64,000 nt of DNA, from the NCBI GenBank assembly GCA_028829895.1, contig CM054181.1:104642360-104706359 (forward strand), given 5' to 3'. The notes beneath the pieces are model-generated. The model ran no database searches and was not told the origin of the DNA. It saw only the letters and a list, made by a program, of their open reading frames with translations. The translations under genes and the position numbers were made by a program. This stretch comes from Sinotaia quadrata. Lineage: Eukaryota > Mollusca > Gastropoda > Architaenioglossa > Viviparidae. Below, piece by piece: positions 1 through 13,056 of this stretch (positions are counted from its first letter, which is position 1; every line of letters starts with the position of its first letter).

Positions 1-3000
1 GCATATTATATTTTACATCTGTGCATTGCACTTGAGAATTTATGTTGTAAATATCTCTTCTTTTTTACCTGCATGCACATGCTGTCACTCATGTGTGCAT
101 GTACAAAATGTTTTGGAGAGTTTGTTTCTTCATCTTCTAGAAATATCTTGTTAATTGATTTAATTAAGCCCTGATTATAATAACATATCATTATTCAGGC
201 TTTCCCCCATAACTGATCATTCTATACAGAATGAAGTTGTTTACTTGCTAAATAAAGAAATGCTTATATTTTTAATAAATTACACTCCACATTCTTTAGT
301 CAGATCATTAGCTTTATTATGCTCTTCTCTTAGCCTTTATCTACTCATACTTCATTAACAATCCCATGACTGTTTAATTTTCACCTGTATTTATTGTGTG
401 TATGATGCTTTAGTATTTATTTATTGTAGAAATGAATCAGTGTTATATCATTTTAATGTAAATTTTGTTCTGGTTATCCCCTCCTGCATTCTCCAGACAA
501 GTCTGCAATAAAATCTATTGTTTAAAAAAATATTTTGTTTATTTGTACTTTAAAAATTCAGTATTTAAAATGTATATGCCCAAAACTAATCTCACACATG
601 CATGCACACACACAGAAAAGTTGCTTTACCTTTCAGACTGCTTTTAATTTAGTCTCGAGTAACTTACACAGTGGGTCTAGTGTAAAATACTGCTGGAATA
701 TAGCTTGATCCTATGCTTTTAAAAAGTTTACTAATTGCTGCTGCTTCGTAATTAATTAAAGACAATGCAATTTTTGCTCATACAGCGTTTGGCAGTTTCA
801 GTTCAAATAAATGTAAAGTAAAACAAAATTGCTGATCATTTTCATTAGTTAAAAGTAGGTTGCTTTTATTGTCAGAGGCTTTAAATTATATATGGGGCAT
901 AAAGTGCTTAGCAATTTTTCAAGGAATCAAAAGCAAATATCATGGTTAAAGGTTTTAAGATTGTTTCAGATTGAGTATTAAAGTGTTCCTGTAGAAATAT
1001 TTTGTTTAATAAATAAATATATATATACACATACACACGCACACCAGGAAACATTGAACAAGGATAAAATTATATCAAAAGACCAATTGTATTTGAAGAT
1101 TCCAACCACAATCTATCAGTCACTTGCTTATATGAAAGTTTCAGTTATATAGAAAGTAGTTATAGTATTGTTTGTCTAGCAGAAATATGTATAGTTATCA
1201 GTATAAGGTTTCTGAATTTCCTGTGCTCTACTGCACATTTAGCTGATCTCAAGAACACTTCCCAAATGGCTTAAACCTAGTCTTGTTTAATTTAGAAAAT
1301 ATATAAGAAAAAAAGTCAACTACTCAGTCTCTTATAATTTAATTTTTTAAAATTAACTAGTTATAACTCTTATCAACATTTAAGCCATTTCTTTCACAAT
1401 TCCATTCTTAGTGTAGGCAACTGTCCACATATAGATTTCATTCATCAGATAACTGTTTTCTGTTTTATATTTTTACTAAAGCAAAGATCTATATTTTTCA
1501 TGAATAATTATGTTGAGGTACCATATTTATAAAATTAAAAGGTTTTTTAAAAAAAATAAGATTTCGGGTGTCTTAGTTGCTAAATCTATTTCAAAAGTTG
1601 GGTGACTTACAATTTTGGGAGTTCACTATTTGTCTAAGTGTAAAAGCTGATTCCTTAAACTTAGAGTTAGAACAAGACTGCTTTGTACAATGCCTTTGTA
1701 GAATACAAATATTTTTAAAAACTACAATTTCTTAACATCATTTTCTTACTTCTTTATTATTAAGAGTAAAGGATAACACTTCTTCCTCTCCTAAATTCTG
1801 TACAACTGTTCGTTAGCAAAATATTTCATGTTATTGGGTTTTTCCCACAAATTACATGTTTGGTGAAGCTTTCCATCATGCTGTACCAGACTTTTATCCC
1901 TTGACACATCCACATTGCAAAAGCAAACTGTCAACACTCACATCATAAAAAAGTATCCTTTAATACCAAATTTTGTATTAAAAACAAATGTAAAGTGAGA
2001 ACTCATTTCATACTGTTTACAATGATGAGGAAACAATTATTACACACAGATGCAGTCAATATCCAGCAGATATAATAACAATGGCAGCTGAACTAGAGAA
2101 AAACAATGTTCTAATATTCACTGGAAGAAGTAATGCCATTCAAATATAAACACCAAATAACTGACAAAAAGATGCTCATAAAAGAAGCTTGTTTAGCTAG
2201 CAAATTCAAAATCTTGTGCAATTCATCTTGCACACCATGATAAACTGTTTATGATTAGGCTCTAATCATTATAAATATACAGTCATAAAAAGGAAACTTT
2301 TCTTTTAAAAACCTGTTCTTTTTAAAACCTGATACACAGCAGGGTCCATCAATAAATACAAACATGACAAAATGATGTTAGGTAAGCCATTCATTACTTC
2401 CCATACTTTTTTTCTTTTTCGGGGGATTGTGTGTGTGTGTGTGTGTGATGTCACTCTATGAATTGAAATCTCAGATCACTGGATCACAAATTAGAGTAGT
2501 TGTTCAGTAGACAATTTTAACATGACTTTAGGTAAATGGTAATATTTCAGATTTTGATGGGACAAAATTTGCTTTAGAAGCAACCAATTAAAGTGAGGAA
2601 CTGGTTTTTAAAAAACATAGCGAAAGAGAGTATTGTTTTGCCATAAGAAAAAAGCATTACATCTGGCAAAAAAAGGATAAAATTTATTAATATGTAAAAA
2701 GAGTTTGGAATTTCTTTTATTTTTGTTTGTAAATTGTCAGCATAAACAATTAATGGCTAACATAGTGATATGAAAGAACACTTAAGATTTATTTAACTAT
2801 AGTCAATTCAGTATCATGTGCCAATAATATATATATATATTATTTTTTCTAATGATCATAATATATATATATAAAATCCTATTTTCTAAATTGTGTTATT
2901 TGAATAGTAAAAAATGTTGACCAAATAAGTAGTTAAAGTTTAATTCTTATATCTTTTTTAAAAAAATATATATATATATCAAAATCAGAACACAGTTCAA

Positions 3001-3461
3001 TCACAGCATATAATACCACTGAAATCAGTGGGATAAAATGAGTATCGCATTTCACAAAATGTTAACAATACACTATCAAAAATTTATACATTTCATACAG
3101 AATAAAAAGCAGTAAAATTTACCTAAGGGAAAAAAAATGCAATTAGCACCAACCTGGATTCATGAATCCTTATAAAATATAAAATATTTGGGAGTAAAGT
3201 CACAAAGCACATATTTATAAGGAGCTCCAGACAATTTTAGCTTGAAAAATTATTAAAAAATTCATACAAATTATCTTTGGGACGGATCAATTTGCTCCTC
3301 AGAACTTAATGATTCTCACAGTTAAACCAGCACTACTGTACTTTAATGCTCATGTTCCCCATTCTTTTGTACCCCAACCCTTTAGTTTCAAATTCCACCC
3401 CACCCCTCCAAACAGCTTGTGGATATTATTCTGTGTTCATCAACAACATGAAATGTGAGAA
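1..3461. other. Downstream flank and 3' UTR of cyclophilin copy 1; no gene seen
   Basis: AT-rich DNA with no coding signal on either strand. The part next to the stop (about 2788-3461) is probably 3' UTR. Simple repeats include a short GT run near 2428-2447, TA runs near 2828-2870 and 2968-2980, and CA-rich bits near 1025. Nothing else is recognisable. Confidence 0.5.
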
Positions 3462-6400
3462 TCATGCACTTGCCAGCTCTACGACAAATGGTTTGACATC
3501 TTCAACAGTGCTGTTGACTATGACAACATCAGAGAGAGGCGCATCTTTGCTATTGGTTGGAACATCTTCAATCTTGTGTACAACATCCATTCCATCAATA
3601 ACTTTGCCGAAAACAACATGACCACCATCTAGCCATTGTGTCTTTCGCAGAGTGATGAAAAATTGGCATCCATTAGTATTTACTCCTGTGAGAAGATTGA
3701 AATATAAAATAGACAAAATATTTCTCCATTGGCAAATAAGCAAATACCTGAGATAACCAGAATAATCAAGTTCAAAGATATGAATGAAACAAGATGTTTT
3801 ATATTGTAAACTTCATGATTTAGGCTGTGTATTGTCTGGTTAATTTTTATGACTTTTCACATTAACTAGTTGGAGATTTTCTGCCACTCGATGTAAAACA
3901 ACAATAATGTTAATGAAAGTTGGTTCGTCTCACTATTTATTAATAAATTAAGTGATAGTAACTGAAAATGATACAGGCTGTTTTTTAGAAATCAAAATTT
4001 TACAATGAACTTTTACAAAAGTTCTGGCAAAATATCTTCAAAGAGGTAGCATAAACTTGTCCAGGCATAGTATCTGCTAATGAATCACATATCCAGTGAG
4101 AAAAAGATAAAGAATAAAATTTCTTATATATCTTAAAACATATTTTTCAATACTAACTTAATGAATATAATAGTATCCATGCTTATGTGTTGTAAACCAA
4201 CAGAGAACAATGGTAATGGTGATAAAAACAAATTCTCTTCAGACTGCTCGATTCTAAATTACAGCTGTTAATGAGAAGTCAATCTAAGCAGACATTTTAA
4301 AGAACAAAACAAAGAAACAAAGCAGCAGGTCTCTTATAATTTTTGTAATTTATCCTGAATCATCAGACAAGATATACTAATACATATGTTGCATACGAAA
4401 AGTGAGCAATACGTAACATGCTGGTAACAAACTCCCACTGTAATAAAAAATTGTCAACAAAATAAGCTGTAGTTATTTTTAGCAAATAACTTATGTAGTT
4501 TGCAGGTGTCAGTGAATGTATGTGGCTTGGCACCCTCCTTCATGTTATCATTCAATCAGTTTCAAAGACTGATCCGTATGCATCTCTGCTAGTAGCAGAG
4601 GCTGATAAAATATCATCTTCTAATGACAAAGATAATAAATTTGGTGTCAATGCCTGACCTAGCAGTTGGATGAGTAAACTGGTTAATGTATTCAGATTCA
4701 TGGTTAAAAACTTCCAAAAGAAACAACTATGATGATTCCTCCTGTAAAGTCACTCAAATGTAGAAGGGTTATTTCCAAATATGGAGATTTTCTTTTAATA
4801 GAAAAATGTTCACTATTGTCTAGCCATTGTACAGCACATATTATCTTCTCTTTGGTGGTCTTGATTATGGCAATAACATAAATATGAACGAGTCTGTGCA
4901 AATTCTGAGATATATGTAATAATCAATGCATGTTTACATAATTATGGACAAAAGTCACAGAACATGTTAAAAATAATGTAAGTTAAATACGAATACATGT
5001 ACCTTCAAAATAAATTAAATGGATATTTTATGCATCTAGAGTAAAATGACTGTTCAATACTCCTAAAAAAAATTAATTTAACATGGCAGCAATGAGTGAA
5101 CCTATTAATATGGTTTAGTCAAATTAATGATCTGTACAACTACTAAAATATTTCATGTTCTTTCCCCACCAACACCACACAAAAAAAAAAGTTCTGTCAT
5201 AAATATAAAATGATAAACCTATACCTATAAAAGATGAAAATAAAATTCCAAATTAGTGTCATGAGTGATAAGTGTGGAAGTCTCTCTACTCAGTACTTGT
5301 CCCAACACCAAGAGAGGAAAGGTATGGGATTCATTAAATTACTCTTAAAAATGATTTGTAAAATATTTGGCATATAGATTGTTTGGGATTTTTAAATTTA
5401 AAAACAATTACTGTTTACTGCACTGTCAAAATCTTAGAAATAGGTAATGTGAGATTATAGGCACATTTACAAAGTGATCAATGATCTGACGTTTTCAACT
5501 GCTATGTCAGAGAGACAACATGTTTGTGCTGTTGGTAATCTTCAATGACTACATCTATTTTCTCAGTAAATATGTATTTTTTTTACCATTCAGTTATTAA
5601 GTATTATTAGTGCCAGTGATACAATACTGGCATAACTTCTAACAAGAATGATAATGAGCCACAGAACCTGTTGGGACTCTTCTGATATTTACATCCCCTC
5701 CTCCCCACAAACAACAATTACTCATAGTCATACACACACACAGGAAAAAAAACTTGTCAAAGAAACATGGATCAAACTGAATTGAAGAAATGTTTATGAT
5801 ATCATCAGAGACATAGAACTGATAGAATAAGAACAAGTACCAATTTAACGAGACACATTTCAAGGCATTTCCAACAATTTACTAATATTTAGCCAACAAA
5901 AATTATAAAACATCAAGCTGCTAAACTGATCCTCTGGAATAATATGCAAAGAAAATAATAATAATTAAATTATATTTATTTACAGATATAAACACCAATA
6001 ACAATCTGACTTAACACACCTTGTCACTAAACAATAATTCACATAATGAGCTGTCATATTAAAATCTCCATGCTTCGTCAAATACATAAACTTTAGTGAG
6101 CATTCCAATAATATAAAAGTAACACCTAAGTGCCTACTATCTGCTGCCATTAAGTCTGTTAATAAAATGATGTATGTAAACTTACATCACTTTGAAAGGT
6201 AGCTTGGAACAAGCAAATCAGTTACTAGTTAGAAACATTTTATCATAACTTTTTCTTTTCAGAATTCATTCTTTTGCTAGTATATCACATTATTGACACT
6301 TTATTTTCATGTTGTTTGGTAAAAAATAAAATGGCTCATTATATTTCTCTAAGCCCATATTCTTTCACCTTTACCCTGAATTCACTTTAAAAAGATATGT

Positions 6401-8905
6401 CATCTTTAGTGTAAATAATAATGGTAAAATTACTTACCTCTGTTTGCCATGCTGACCCACCCTGCACCATAATGGTTCAGTTCAAAATTTTCATCCTCAA
6501 AATCCTCACCATAGATACTTTTTCTGCCAGTACCATCACCTTTATCAGCATCACCTCCTGCAAAGATCACAATATTGCATTTTTTTAAAATTTAAACCAC
6601 ATGACTCTAGAAGCATTGTTATACAGTCACTTTCCTTTTCTTAAAAAATTAAATCTTAATACCAGAGAACAGTACTAGCTCCCTTCAGCCATGGGAACTC
6701 AATACCACTAAAGTTGTAAAACAAAAACAAGGGAAGTAACTTCTAAGTAATATTGCCCATAACAAATGATTACATTAAGTCTATTTTAAAATGAATGTTA
6801 AATGATTAAAATGTTTTCTTTTAAACATAAAACTTAAAAGTGGAATGAAAAAAAACAACAGTATTTATAACAATAAAAAACACATCTTCAGTTATAGAAT
6901 ACAAAACAAAAGTAAGCACTTTATACCATACAATCATACTCAGTATAACAAGTCTTTAGCTTAAAAAAAAAAATAACATAAGGAAAAAAATGCCCAAGTT
7001 CCCTTTTTATTTTACTGTCAATCAAAGATTATCCAAAATAATTAGTTCTTAAATAATTGTCCTAAAATAGTGCATTTAAAGTTATTATTCTGATCTTAGT
7101 TAAACATTTCAGCCAATTCATAAATACATCTTTTATTTATTTTTTAAATAAATATTAAAATTTATTTTAATTTTTAAAAGGCAAGGTGTGTTATGAAAGC
7201 CTCGCCTTGAATCATGAAATCTTTGATGACACGATGGAACTTGGTACCCTTGTAGCCATACCCGTTTTGCCCAGTGGCTAACTGCACAAAGTTCTCCACT
7301 GTTTTAGGAACTGTTTCCCCAAACAAGCCAATCACAATGCTGCCGACCGGCTCCCCATCAATAGCAATGTCGAATGTCACTTTCTTTGTCACTTCAGGCT
7401 TACTTGCCTGCAAAAACACAAAATCAAAAGAATTATCTGTCAAAGTGTATAATAGTGTCAAGCAAAATGCATTTAAATAATGCTGTGATTCTTTGGGTTT
7501 CACTTGCATTTTTTAAAAATTCCTTTATATTTATTTAAATTAGCTAGGTGTTTTGTTGGAGAAACTATCACCAACTGAACTACTATTTCATAATAATTTT
7601 AAAGTTTTCAAACATGAGCTTTTGAAAAGTGCTTGCAATAATTTCATTTCAGTTCTTTAAAATGTTTATAATTCCTTCACTATTTTATTTTTAACTTTCA
7701 GATCGAAATATAAATTATAATCAGTTAAAATAACACATACCAGTTCTGAATCCTTTCCCTATTTGGTTTCAAAATTAAGCTATGTAAGCACTCAACTAAA
7801 AATGTTACAGTGATGTAAATTTGGTATTTGTAAAAAATTAGTTTTAATGATAAAATTTTAAAACAAATAAATACATTCTTTTTATACAAATTCTAGATCA
7901 AAACTGTTTCCAGTTTTATAAACTTTTAAATTTAACCCTTTCAATCCCTTTTCTAAAGATATGCACATTTTGGTAATGGTAGTTCAGAAAAATTAGGCAA
8001 AGTTCATCTGTAGTCATAATTATGTTTTAATTAATCTGACATATAATATGTCAAAATAAAGTGGTTGAGACACTGAAGGGAAAGCTGGAGACTATTTTAC
8101 AAAGTTTTATTCAAATATGAATAATTTTGGAATGGTGGGAAAAAAATGTATTTTTCAATCGATTTTATTGTAATTACTAAATTAGTGTAAACTAATGGGA
8201 TGACTTGCTACGGCTACGCATCTCAGACCAACATCGGTAGAGTCCAGAAATACAATAAAATCTATGTGTTGCACATTATTCCCTATAAATAACGGCAGAA
8301 CAAATCAATTTATATTATGAATTAATCTCATAAGTCATTAGTGGAATAAATATATTTCTTAGTTTTAAGTGGGTTATTTGGGGTACATCCTGCGCAGAAG
8401 GCAACAAATTTTAACATGGACATTTCTAAGAAAGATTAATAACATAAAATAAGTGAGTATAACTATAAGAAAATACTTTTTTTCAGTTCATCTGCTATTT
8501 TAACATACTGTGCCTCTCTAAGCGAAACAAGTTCAAATAAAACCGACCCTCAGAAATAACTAGGCTAAAGTACAGGCTAAAGTACAACTTAAACAATAAA
8601 AATAACGTTAAAAAGACTTTCCCTAATTAATCAAACATCTAAATTAAATTAAATCATATGTTTCAACAGAACAAAAAACTTTATATGGGTCTAGTTTCTT
8701 TCAAAATCGTTGTCACTATCACAAGAGCCAACAGGACTAAATCAAAATGGAACATATACAAAATGGAGCTATGCAAACGTGTACACTTTTAAGAAAGTTG
8801 CAATAAATAAATTCTCTTGAGCTTTTCCAATACCTCCGCAAAGAAAACGACAGCGCCTACGATACCCAGAATGGCCAGAAAACGGTTCCATGTAACGGCA
8901 CTCAT
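3462..8905 (-). CDS. PPIB: Cyclophilin B-like secreted peptidyl-prolyl cis-trans isomerase (copy 1)
   Basis: Four exons on the minus strand: 8834-8905, 7206-7407, 6438-6557 and 3462-3685. They join in frame to 205 aa (phases 0, 1, 1). The ATG at 8905 has a good context (A at -3); the upstream in-frame stretch has no ATG. Residues 1-24 are a hydrophobic signal peptide (core [14 protein letters not shown]); the rest is one cyclophilin domain. The expected catalytic residues are present: R83, F88, Q91, A129, N130, Q139, F141, W149, L150 and H154. [13 protein letters not shown] is the cyclophilin B signature, and length matches PPIB (about 210 aa). Family role: proline isomerisation during folding in the ER lumen. 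Oddities are a GC splice donor after exon 2, ADKGDG in place of the usual FTRGDG loop, and a C-terminus VVELASA without an ER-retention signal. A tandem paralogue lies 4.2 kb upstream. A possible poly(A) signal (AATAAA on the minus strand) is at 2788-2793. Confidence 0.93.
3686..8833 (-). other. Introns of cyclophilin copy 1
   Basis: Introns 7408-8833, 6558-7205 and 3686-6437 are AT-rich and contain no recognisable gene or transposon by eye. The 3' intron (2.75 kb) is the longest. Apparent short frames in it have no family resemblance. Confidence 0.6.
7204..7205 (-). other. Non-canonical GC splice donor of cyclophilin copy 1 intron 2
   Basis: Exon 2 must end in phase 1 after CAA G to join exon 3 (GAGGTGAT at 6557). 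The only matching boundary reads CAAG|GCGAGG, with GC instead of GT. No GT lies downstream before the frame stops. The paralogue has CAAG|GTGGGT at the same codon. Apart from position +2 the site pairs well with U1 snRNA, as known GC-AG introns do. Confidence 0.8.
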
Positions 8906-9090
8906 GTTTTTAATGAAGTCTTCTACAACTGCACCAGTCCGATTGCTGTCCTGCTCAAGATGGGGTTCAGGAAAGCTCTGCGTGGCAGTCTGATATAAGC
9001 AGCAACTAGTTCTAGACAAAGATGCCACGTTGCTTGGGTCTCAAGTTACTGCTTCCGGGCTGCTGAGGGTGCGTCAGACCCTCTGTTAGT
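8906..9090 (-). promoter_or_regulatory. Putative promoter and 5' UTR of cyclophilin copy 1
   Basis: The 150-180 bases before the ATG are richer in G, C and CpG than the surroundings. They hold GCCACGT at 9024-9030 (119 nt before the ATG) and an ETS-like CTTCCGG at 9052-9058. CCACG is the core of ER-stress elements bound by ATF6/XBP1, which would suit an ER foldase, but no complete CCAAT-N9-CCACG element is visible. The transcription start is not defined. Confidence 0.4.
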
Positions 9091-9903
9091 GCCTTGTGAG
9101 AAAGAAAAAAAAGTTCTGGAAAGCTATGTCTCGTTCAGTAACTTTTCCCACCACTTCTTTCGTAAATGCGCAGCGAAATCTTGTTCATAATTTAACTCGT
9201 CACAAATGTACTGTGTTGTCAGCAAATTCATTCCTTCTAAATTTACGTTATAAAACGATGCAGGAAATATATTATTGTTTGTATATTATGCCAGAACTGT
9301 CAGGGGTGGGTTATACCGTTATCGGATCATGTCGGATAGAGGTCATGGCTGTTGAATGGGGCTGATTTTGTAGGAATTCAATGACTACTTTTTTTTTTTA
9401 AAGGAGGGCGGGTTTAAAGTCTAGAAAATGCGTTTTCTTCGGTATATCTCAAACCAACAACAGCCAATTACTTTCTTAACGTTTAAGTAATGTTTACTTA
9501 AACCCTCTTATTCCATTTTATATTCAACCGTGTAACTAATTCATGTACAGTTTCAAACAGACTTCCTGTACCTATTAAAAAGTTAAAAGAAATCAGCCAT
9601 TCTTGCTGTTTTGTTAAAAAGAAAACAACTGCAAATCACGTGATCTTTTGCGCATGAAATCAGATGAGTGAAAGCGATAACAAAGCTAGTGAATTATGTT
9701 CATTGTTTATGTGTTATTTCTTTAGAGTGGTTATCATCTTTCCAATTACTTTGCTGAAGAAACCATCGATAAATAAACAAATAGCTTCTTTGAAGATATG
9801 CTCGAAGCCTACTATCAAGTGAACAAAGTCTTCAAAATGTACATCATTTAAAAAGATTACTGCTGTAAATTTTATTATTTTCATAATTATTTACTTGTTA
9901 AAA

Positions 9904-10005
9904 TATTGTTTCAGTGTGGTTACCATACTGGACCCTGATCATTATTTCAGTATGGGTTCTGTGCCAGGTATTGATCATTACTTCAGTGTGGGTACTGTAG
10001 AATAC
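9904..10005. repeat. Degenerate 36-bp tandem repeat, about 3 copies
   Basis: TGATCATTAYTTCAGTRTGG recurs at 9936 and 9972 (period 36), with a weaker copy before it starting near 9904. There is no coding potential. Confidence 0.6.
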
Positions 10006-10713
10006 CAAACATCAGCATCATTATTCTAGCAGTTGTAATGATCACTAAGTAGTGCAAATCTCAGCAAAAAAGCAGTAAACACTTCACATATGTGTACCAC
10101 TAATACATAGGTGTACACAAAAATACCTCCTGGTTATTTATAAAGTCAATTTTATAAATTATTTCTTTATATTTATGGTTTAGGAATAAAGAATTCCCTT
10201 CAGTTTACAAAGTTTGTGTAAAAAAAAAAAAGTTGTCCATTAAAGGTAACACTCAACTGTTGTATTTATAAATGATGATTCACTTCATAAAAATAATCAC
10301 ATGTTGGCGTAAATGCAATTAGGTCAAGACTCCAAAACCATAATTTATATATATATATATATAAACCTGCCTCTGTCTTTGATTCAGTAGTCTCAGTAGT
10401 TTTACCTCTTTAATTAGAAGAGAGAAGTGGATGAGTTTTGATAACAATCTGCCAGGAGTATTTGTCCTGCAATAATTTGTAGTTCACAATTAAAAGTTTG
10501 GATTGAAAAATCAATTTTGTTTTAAAGAATGAATGAGAAATAATGTTTCTGAACAATTTCAAAATTCATTGTCTTGGTTTGATTTCTTGTAGTACTGGTG
10601 TAATTCATCTATAAAATGTATATCATGGCAAGTCATGTATTTGATTATATATATGTATTTTATATCTTTGTGAAACATCATGTGATCTGTTTTATTTATA
10701 TACAATTTGAATA

Positions 10714-11735
10714 CTGTGGTGAAGTAAATTTGCCTATCCCTATTTCTAAACTTAATAATTATATATTGCCAATGTTAATGTGATCCAACCTCTGACCTTG
10801 GGCACTGCTTATGATGATATTTTTGTAAGTGCCAGAATTGGAGTAGACAACTCAGGTGGAGAATATGCTAGAACTTGCTGATGCAATCCAGACTAGTTCC
10901 AAGCGGATGAGTAGTTTTTCTGACTAATAGTCTCACACTTGTTCATAACAACTTCATCTAATGGGGATGGACCAAAAGTTATTTTGTTGAAGAAAGTTCT
11001 ATATTCTAATCACTTTGATTTTGACATAACTCAAGTATGGTCATAAAGGTGATCATTAGCTTGTAGAAAGTTAACTGACTGATAAATAGAGAATGGACCT
11101 AGAGATATTTCAAACATGTTTGCTATTGATCTAAGATTTGAATTGGAGAGTGCTTTATGTAATTCAACCATGTTCACTATACTTGTGAATTTTGATTTTT
11201 GCTATATTTCTTATGCTGCACGTGTATTGGGCTAATGAATATTGTTGCAGGATTTGTAAGTTGAGAATGTGTGTAAGAGAGAAAGGAGTTTAGAGATAAA
11301 ATATGCCTGAAATTTAGCCCTGCCTTAATTTGACTTTTGAAGAAAGGAGCATGCCTTTTTTTCTTTTGTAACCTTGTATCCGCTTCAGACTGCATTGACT
11401 ACTGTACTTACTGGATCAAGTTGGTGTGTATCCAGCATTGTTGTCGAACTTATCAGTAAACGTGTTGCTTTAAGAAGATTCTGTTCAAGAGCCAATATGA
11501 TGGAAGTTGAAATTTGAGTTTGGTTTTAACATTCCTCATGGTGTGCTTGATTAGTGCACGCGAAGATTTTAGAACATTTCACATCATGTGCTTTGATAGT
11601 GCATGCAAAGATTTTAGAATATTTCACATCATGTGCTTTGATAGTGCATGAGAAGTTCTGGACAATTCTCCACAGTGTGCTTTGTGAGCACATCAAAGAT
11701 TCTAGAACAGTTGTGTAATGTACCTAGAAGGGGGT
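10714..11735 (+). mobile_element. Dispersed repeat, family X, copy 1
   Basis: This stretch is clearly homologous to 60728-61402 in the same orientation. Shared blocks include AAATTTGCCTATCCCTATTT, GCTAGAACTTGCTGATGCAA, GTAGTTTTTCTGACTAATAG and ATCAGTAAACGTGTTGCT. Copy 1 has about 270 extra bases (around 11060-11330) and an expanded minisatellite. It starts with TGTGGTG, as an LTR might, and has no open reading frame. A solo LTR or a non-autonomous element is possible; I could not find target duplications, so the class is open. Confidence 0.75.
11542..11716. repeat. 45-bp minisatellite, about 4 copies
   Basis: TGTGCTT-TGATAGTGCATG units start at 11542, 11587, 11632 and 11676 (periods 45, 45, 44), each followed by AAGATTTTAGAA or a variant. 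The second family X copy (61300-61380) has only about 1.5 units, so the array grew inside copy 1. Confidence 0.8.
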
Positions 11736-12264
11736 TTAGCCTGGGACCATGTGGCTTCATCATCACTATTATATTACCGCTGATGATTCAGACTGGTCAA
11801 AAAGAAGAAAAGACTCAGAACCCTTGTGCACTAACTGACAAACTACAGTGTGAAGATCATAGCACATTTGCTTCTCACTGTAGCTTGTAATTTTTACTTT
11901 GCTCTTTGTATCATTAAATTGTTATCTTTCTCCAAATCTTTATTAACTCTTTGAACAACAGTTAAATGGGATTGACTGGAGCAAGTCGTGTATTGGATGA
12001 CTGAATGTCAATTAAGAGGAGATAATTCTTGTGATCCTAAATGCAAAGTAACTAGTCTGCTCGTCATTGTGTTAAGTTCCCCTCTAGATTATTAGAACCA
12101 GAGTTAATACAGTGTTAGGGGAAGTAGGCTAGGCCATGGGGCTGTTAAAGTGTTATAGTTTCGATACTGACCTTCAAAATTAAAATCTCGATAATGAATA
12201 CTGTAACAGGGTCGTACACAAACCCCACACATAACAGGTTGCAACTTTGAGGTGTTAATATCAA

Positions 12265-12442
12265 ATGGTTTTCTTTGTTGTTTATAAGAAACTGTATGCA
12301 ATCAAGCTCAGTAGGCGTATTCCTGTGCTGTTTGCAAGATATATGAAGAGGTAATGGTTTCTTTGTTGTTTGTAAGAAACTATATGCAAACAAATTCAGT
12401 AGAGGGCACGTTTCCCTGTTGCTGTTAGAAGCCCTTTGCAGT
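12265..12442. repeat. 89-bp direct duplication
   Basis: ATGGTTTTCTTTGTTGTTTA at 12265 recurs as ATGGTTTCTTTGTTGTTTG at 12354. The following CAGTAG also matches. A third fragmentary copy begins near 12408. Confidence 0.7.
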
Positions 12443-12543
12443 CAGGCTCATTATCCCTAGATGAATATTAGCAACATTTAATACATAAGCAAAGCAAACA
12501 GCTTTCACCATTAAAAAGTTCTTTAGTATGAAGAACAATATCT

Positions 12544-12549
12544 TTTATT
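12544..12549 (-). terminator. Candidate poly(A) signal of cyclophilin copy 2
   Basis: AATAAA on the minus strand, 508 nt past the stop codon. I saw no earlier AATAAA between the stop and this point. A hexamer of this kind is common in AT-rich DNA, so support is modest. Confidence 0.4.
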
Positions 12550-13056
12550 ATTCATGTATAACAGTTCAAAAGAATATTGATTTATGGTCATAGAAATAGC
12601 ACCAAATACTGAATTCATAATGATATATGAAAACCTTATCAAAAGAGTAAATAAAATTTGAAGCAAAATACTGAATTTCAATTAAGTGTACATTTGATAT
12701 AATATTAATAACATTGATTGTCAACTATCATATATATTTATATCAAACAGACTTTTGGATAAGGCTTCATAATTATCAGAAATATTCTTATCAGAATTAG
12801 TTCTTACTCTATGACTATTAGTTCTGAAAGCATACTGATAAATATACTTATCAAAAGGCAATTGCAGGTAAATAAAAAAGAATTGAGTCAAAGGACCAAT
12901 AAAAAATTATCAGTGTGAAATGCGGTGAATGAAAATATTAACTGTACTTTTATACGCCTCATGTCATCCAAAGACAAAATAATTTATAATGAACAAAAAT
13001 AATCTTGGATCATCATATTAACAACTTAAAACCACCTAAAAATATTCACAGCTTGA

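Larger units (their letters stand above)
9091..12543. other. Intergenic region between the cyclophilin copies
   Basis: No coding signal. It contains a degenerate 36-bp repeat (about 9904-10005), a TA run near 10347-10364, the dispersed repeat at 10714-11735 with an internal 45-bp minisatellite, and an 89-bp direct duplication at 12265-12442. Confidence 0.5.
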
